A DNA stretch of 5,877 bases from an uncultured Clostridia bacterium (GTDB lineage Bacteria; Bacillota; Clostridia; Oscillospirales; Acutalibacteraceae): contig CAMYWU010000103.1 in NCBI GenBank assembly GCA_947302895.1, positions 1 through 5,877 of the forward strand, written 5' to 3'. Shown here piece after piece: positions 4,425 through 5,877 of this stretch. Each line of letters opens with the position of its first letter. Position 1 is the stretch's first letter. A program made the translations under genes and the position numbers. The notes under the pieces are model-generated. The model did no database searches. It was given only the letters and a program-made list of their open reading frames with translations, and was not told the DNA's origin.

Positions 4425-5687
4425 TTATCCTAATAATTTTTCTATTGCTGCAAGCTTAACGCTTACACAAAGTATACCTGCCGCCAAATCAAGCTCCTCA
4501 ACAGGAGGGAATGACGGAGCAATTCTGATATTGCTGTTGTACGGGTCGTCCTTATAGGGATATGTTGCGCCAACAGGAGTTAATACAACCCCCGCTTCCT
4601 TGCAAAGCTCCCCTACTCTTTTTGCGCAGCCCTCCATAACATCAAGGGAAACGAAATATCCGCCGTTTGGCTTAACCCAGCTTGCAATGCCAAGACCGCC
4701 GAGCTCGTTTTCAAGGTGATTGCAAACAATTTCAAACTTTGGCTTTAATATTGCCGCGTGCTTTTTCATATGCTCCTTAACACCCTCGGCATCCTTAAAG
4801 AACTTAACATGGCGAAGCTGATTCATTTTATCGTAGCTGATTGTCTGGCAATTAAGTCTGCCCATAATCTGCTTGATATTTGCAATGCTTGCCGCAATTG
4901 CAGAAACGCCGGCACCCGAGAAGGTTATTTTCGAGGTTGAGCAAACCTCAATTACCATATCCTCGTTATCATATTCGGGCAGAACATCAAAGATATTAAG
5001 CAGCTTATCGCCGTTTTCATCCAAATCGTGAATGAAATATGCATTATCCCAGATAATTCTGAAATCGTTTGCCGCAGGCTTGAGCGCAGCAATTTCGCGC
5101 ACAATTTCATCACTGTATGTAATACCCGTTGGGTTTGAATACTTAGGAACGCAAAACATTCCCTTTACAGACTGGTCTTTAATAAGCTCTCTTACCGCGT
5201 CCATATCGGGACCGTCGCTGTTCATAGGAACATTGAGCATTTCAATATCAAAGTATTCAAGAATTGTAAAATGCCTGTCATATCCCGGAACGGGGCAGAT
5301 GAACTTAATTTTATCGTATTCCCTCCAAGGTGTTTCATCAAGCACACCGTGCGCAAAGCACTGGCATATGTAATCAAACATAAGAGTTAAGCTTGCATTG
5401 GGTCCGACGATAACATTCTCGGTATTAACCTCCATCAAGTCTGCAAAAAGCTTTTTGCAGCTCGGAATACCGTCGAGTATACCGTAGTTTCTTGTGTCTA
5501 TTCCGTCTGCGAAATAATCAATCTCGGTATTAACCATATCCATTGATAAATCAAGCTGCTCCTTGCAGGGCTTTCCCCTGCTCATATCAAGAGCAAGACC
5601 CATTGCCTTATACTCATCATATCTCTTTTGAAGAAGCGCTTTTTCCTCAAGCAATTCTTCTTTTGTCATATTAATATATTCTGCCAT
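4425..5687 (-). CDS. PLP-dependent aspartate aminotransferase-type enzyme (PF12897-like)
   Basis: 420 aa, fold type I aminotransferase, cytoplasmic. The N-terminal segment LALDMSRGKPCKEQLDLS (31-48) is characteristic of the branch often annotated as aspartate aminotransferase (PF12897, related to corynebacterial AspT). PLP-site residues are visible: GPNASLT at 95-101 (phosphate/ring region), PGYDRHF at 134-140, NPTG with N185, WDNAYF with D214 and Y217, STSKITFSGAG with the Schiff-base lysine K253, and SNIRIAPSFP with R388 as the expected substrate-carboxylate arginine. All key residues are present, so it should be active. The likely reaction is transfer of an amino group between aspartate or a related acid and 2-oxoglutarate; the true substrate is uncertain. 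The start ATG (5687-5685) has GAGGAG (5699-5694) 6 nt upstream. It is the first gene of a probable operon with the isomerase-like and EamA genes. Confidence 0.9.
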   Translation of the reverse strand: MAEYINMTKEELLEEKALLQKRYDEYKAMGLALDMSRGKPCKEQLDLSMDMVNTEIDYFADGIDTRNYGILDGIPSCKKLFADLMEVNTENVIVGPNASLTLMFDYICQCFAHGVLDETPWREYDKIKFICPVPGYDRHFTILEYFDIEMLNVPMNSDGPDMDAVRELIKDQSVKGMFCVPKYSNPTGITYSDEIVREIAALKPAANDFRIIWDNAYFIHDLDENGDKLLNIFDVLPEYDNEDMVIEVCSTSKITFSGAGVSAIAASIANIKQIMGRLNCQTISYDKMNQLRHVKFFKDAEGVKEHMKKHAAILKPKFEIVCNHLENELGGLGIASWVKPNGGYFVSLDVMEGCAKRVGELCKEAGVVLTPVGATYPYKDDPYNSNIRIAPSFPPVEELDLAAGILCVSVKLAAIEKLLG

Positions 5688-5731
5688 ATTTTTCTCCTCG
5701 CAGTTGATCCTAATATTAAAAATGATTTAGT

Positions 5732-5740
5732 ATTTTATCA
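5732..5740 (-). promoter_or_regulatory. Candidate extended -10 for the aminotransferase operon
   Basis: On the - strand TGATAAAAT (5740-5732) is an extended -10 with one mismatch to TATAAT, placed to give a leader of about 40 nt before the ATG at 5687. No good -35 lies at the usual distance. This is a weak prediction based on position and the TG motif. Confidence 0.35.
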
Positions 5741-5777
5741 CTTTTTTACATACTTTGCCCGCAGATTTACCTTTCGT

Positions 5778-5806
5778 TTTCTAGGCTGCTCTAAAAAAGG
5801 TATAAT
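5778..5806 (+). promoter_or_regulatory. Predicted sigma-A promoter of the right-edge gene
   Basis: A perfect -10 TATAAT lies at 5801-5806, with TTTCTA at 5778-5783 as a poor -35 at 17-nt spacing. Transcription would start near 5813, about 20 nt before the ATG at 5832, with the strong AAGGAGG in between. The 144-nt gap between the divergent genes (5688-5831) holds this promoter and the candidate one for the aminotransferase; nothing else is evident in it. Confidence 0.6.
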
Positions 5807-5831
5807 GTAACTTTAATAATAAGGAGGAGAT

Positions 5832-5877
5832 ATGTCTATCGAAAGATCACAGGAAGAAAAATCCCAAATTAAAGATA
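5832..5877 (+). CDS. Start of an unidentified gene (cut by window edge)
   Basis: Only the first 15 codons are present, reading MSIERSQEEKSQIKD. An excellent ribosome binding site, AAGGAGG at 5821-5827, lies 4 nt upstream of the ATG, and a TATAAT box lies at 5801-5806, so a real gene very likely starts here, divergent from the aminotransferase operon. The visible peptide is hydrophilic and charged, with no signal peptide. The product cannot be identified from so short a fragment. Confidence 0.75.
   Translation, partial: MSIERSQEEKSQIKD

Overview
The window looks like an ordinary stretch of chromosome from an anaerobic, spore-forming member of the Clostridia, with gut Oscillospirales/Ruminococcaceae-like relatives the best guess. 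The evidence is an AT-rich sequence with AAA/GAA/ATT-heavy codon use, strong GGAGG-type ribosome binding sites, two small CotF-type spore coat proteins, a clostridial-type RNase M5-like Toprim protein and an NrdR regulator. The taxonomic placement is inferred from gene content and style, not from a marker gene.

Layout from left to right. (1) On the + strand, the 3' end of holA (DNA polymerase III delta subunit, cut by the window edge) is followed after 3 nt by an RNase M5-like Toprim/DUF4093 gene. (2) That gene runs tail to tail into an AlkD-like DNA alkylation repair gene on the - strand. The two stop codons overlap, and a perfect 13-bp hairpin serves as a terminator for both strands. (3) Divergent from the repair gene lies a + strand pair of small coat genes (57 and 82 aa). 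(4) Directly behind the second coat gene's stop codon is a ~139-nt, highly self-complementary non-coding element that resembles a dispersed palindromic repeat. It is followed by the nrdR terminator. (5) On the - strand come nrdR and, upstream of it, a compact three-gene set in the order aminotransferase, TIM-barrel isomerase/epimerase-like protein, EamA-type transporter. The gaps within this set are 9 and 2 nt, so it is very probably an operon. (6) At the right edge a new + strand gene starts behind a good promoter and ribosome binding site, but only its first 15 codons are present.

Together these are housekeeping functions (replication, RNA processing, DNA repair, dNTP-supply regulation), a sporulation pair and a small metabolic operon of unknown substrate. 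I see no phage, CRISPR, toxin-antitoxin, insertion sequence with a transposase, or obvious novel multi-gene system. The most interesting signals are non-coding: the structured element behind the coat genes, and an NrdR-box-like sequence that fills the spacer of the predicted nrdR promoter, which suggests autoregulation.
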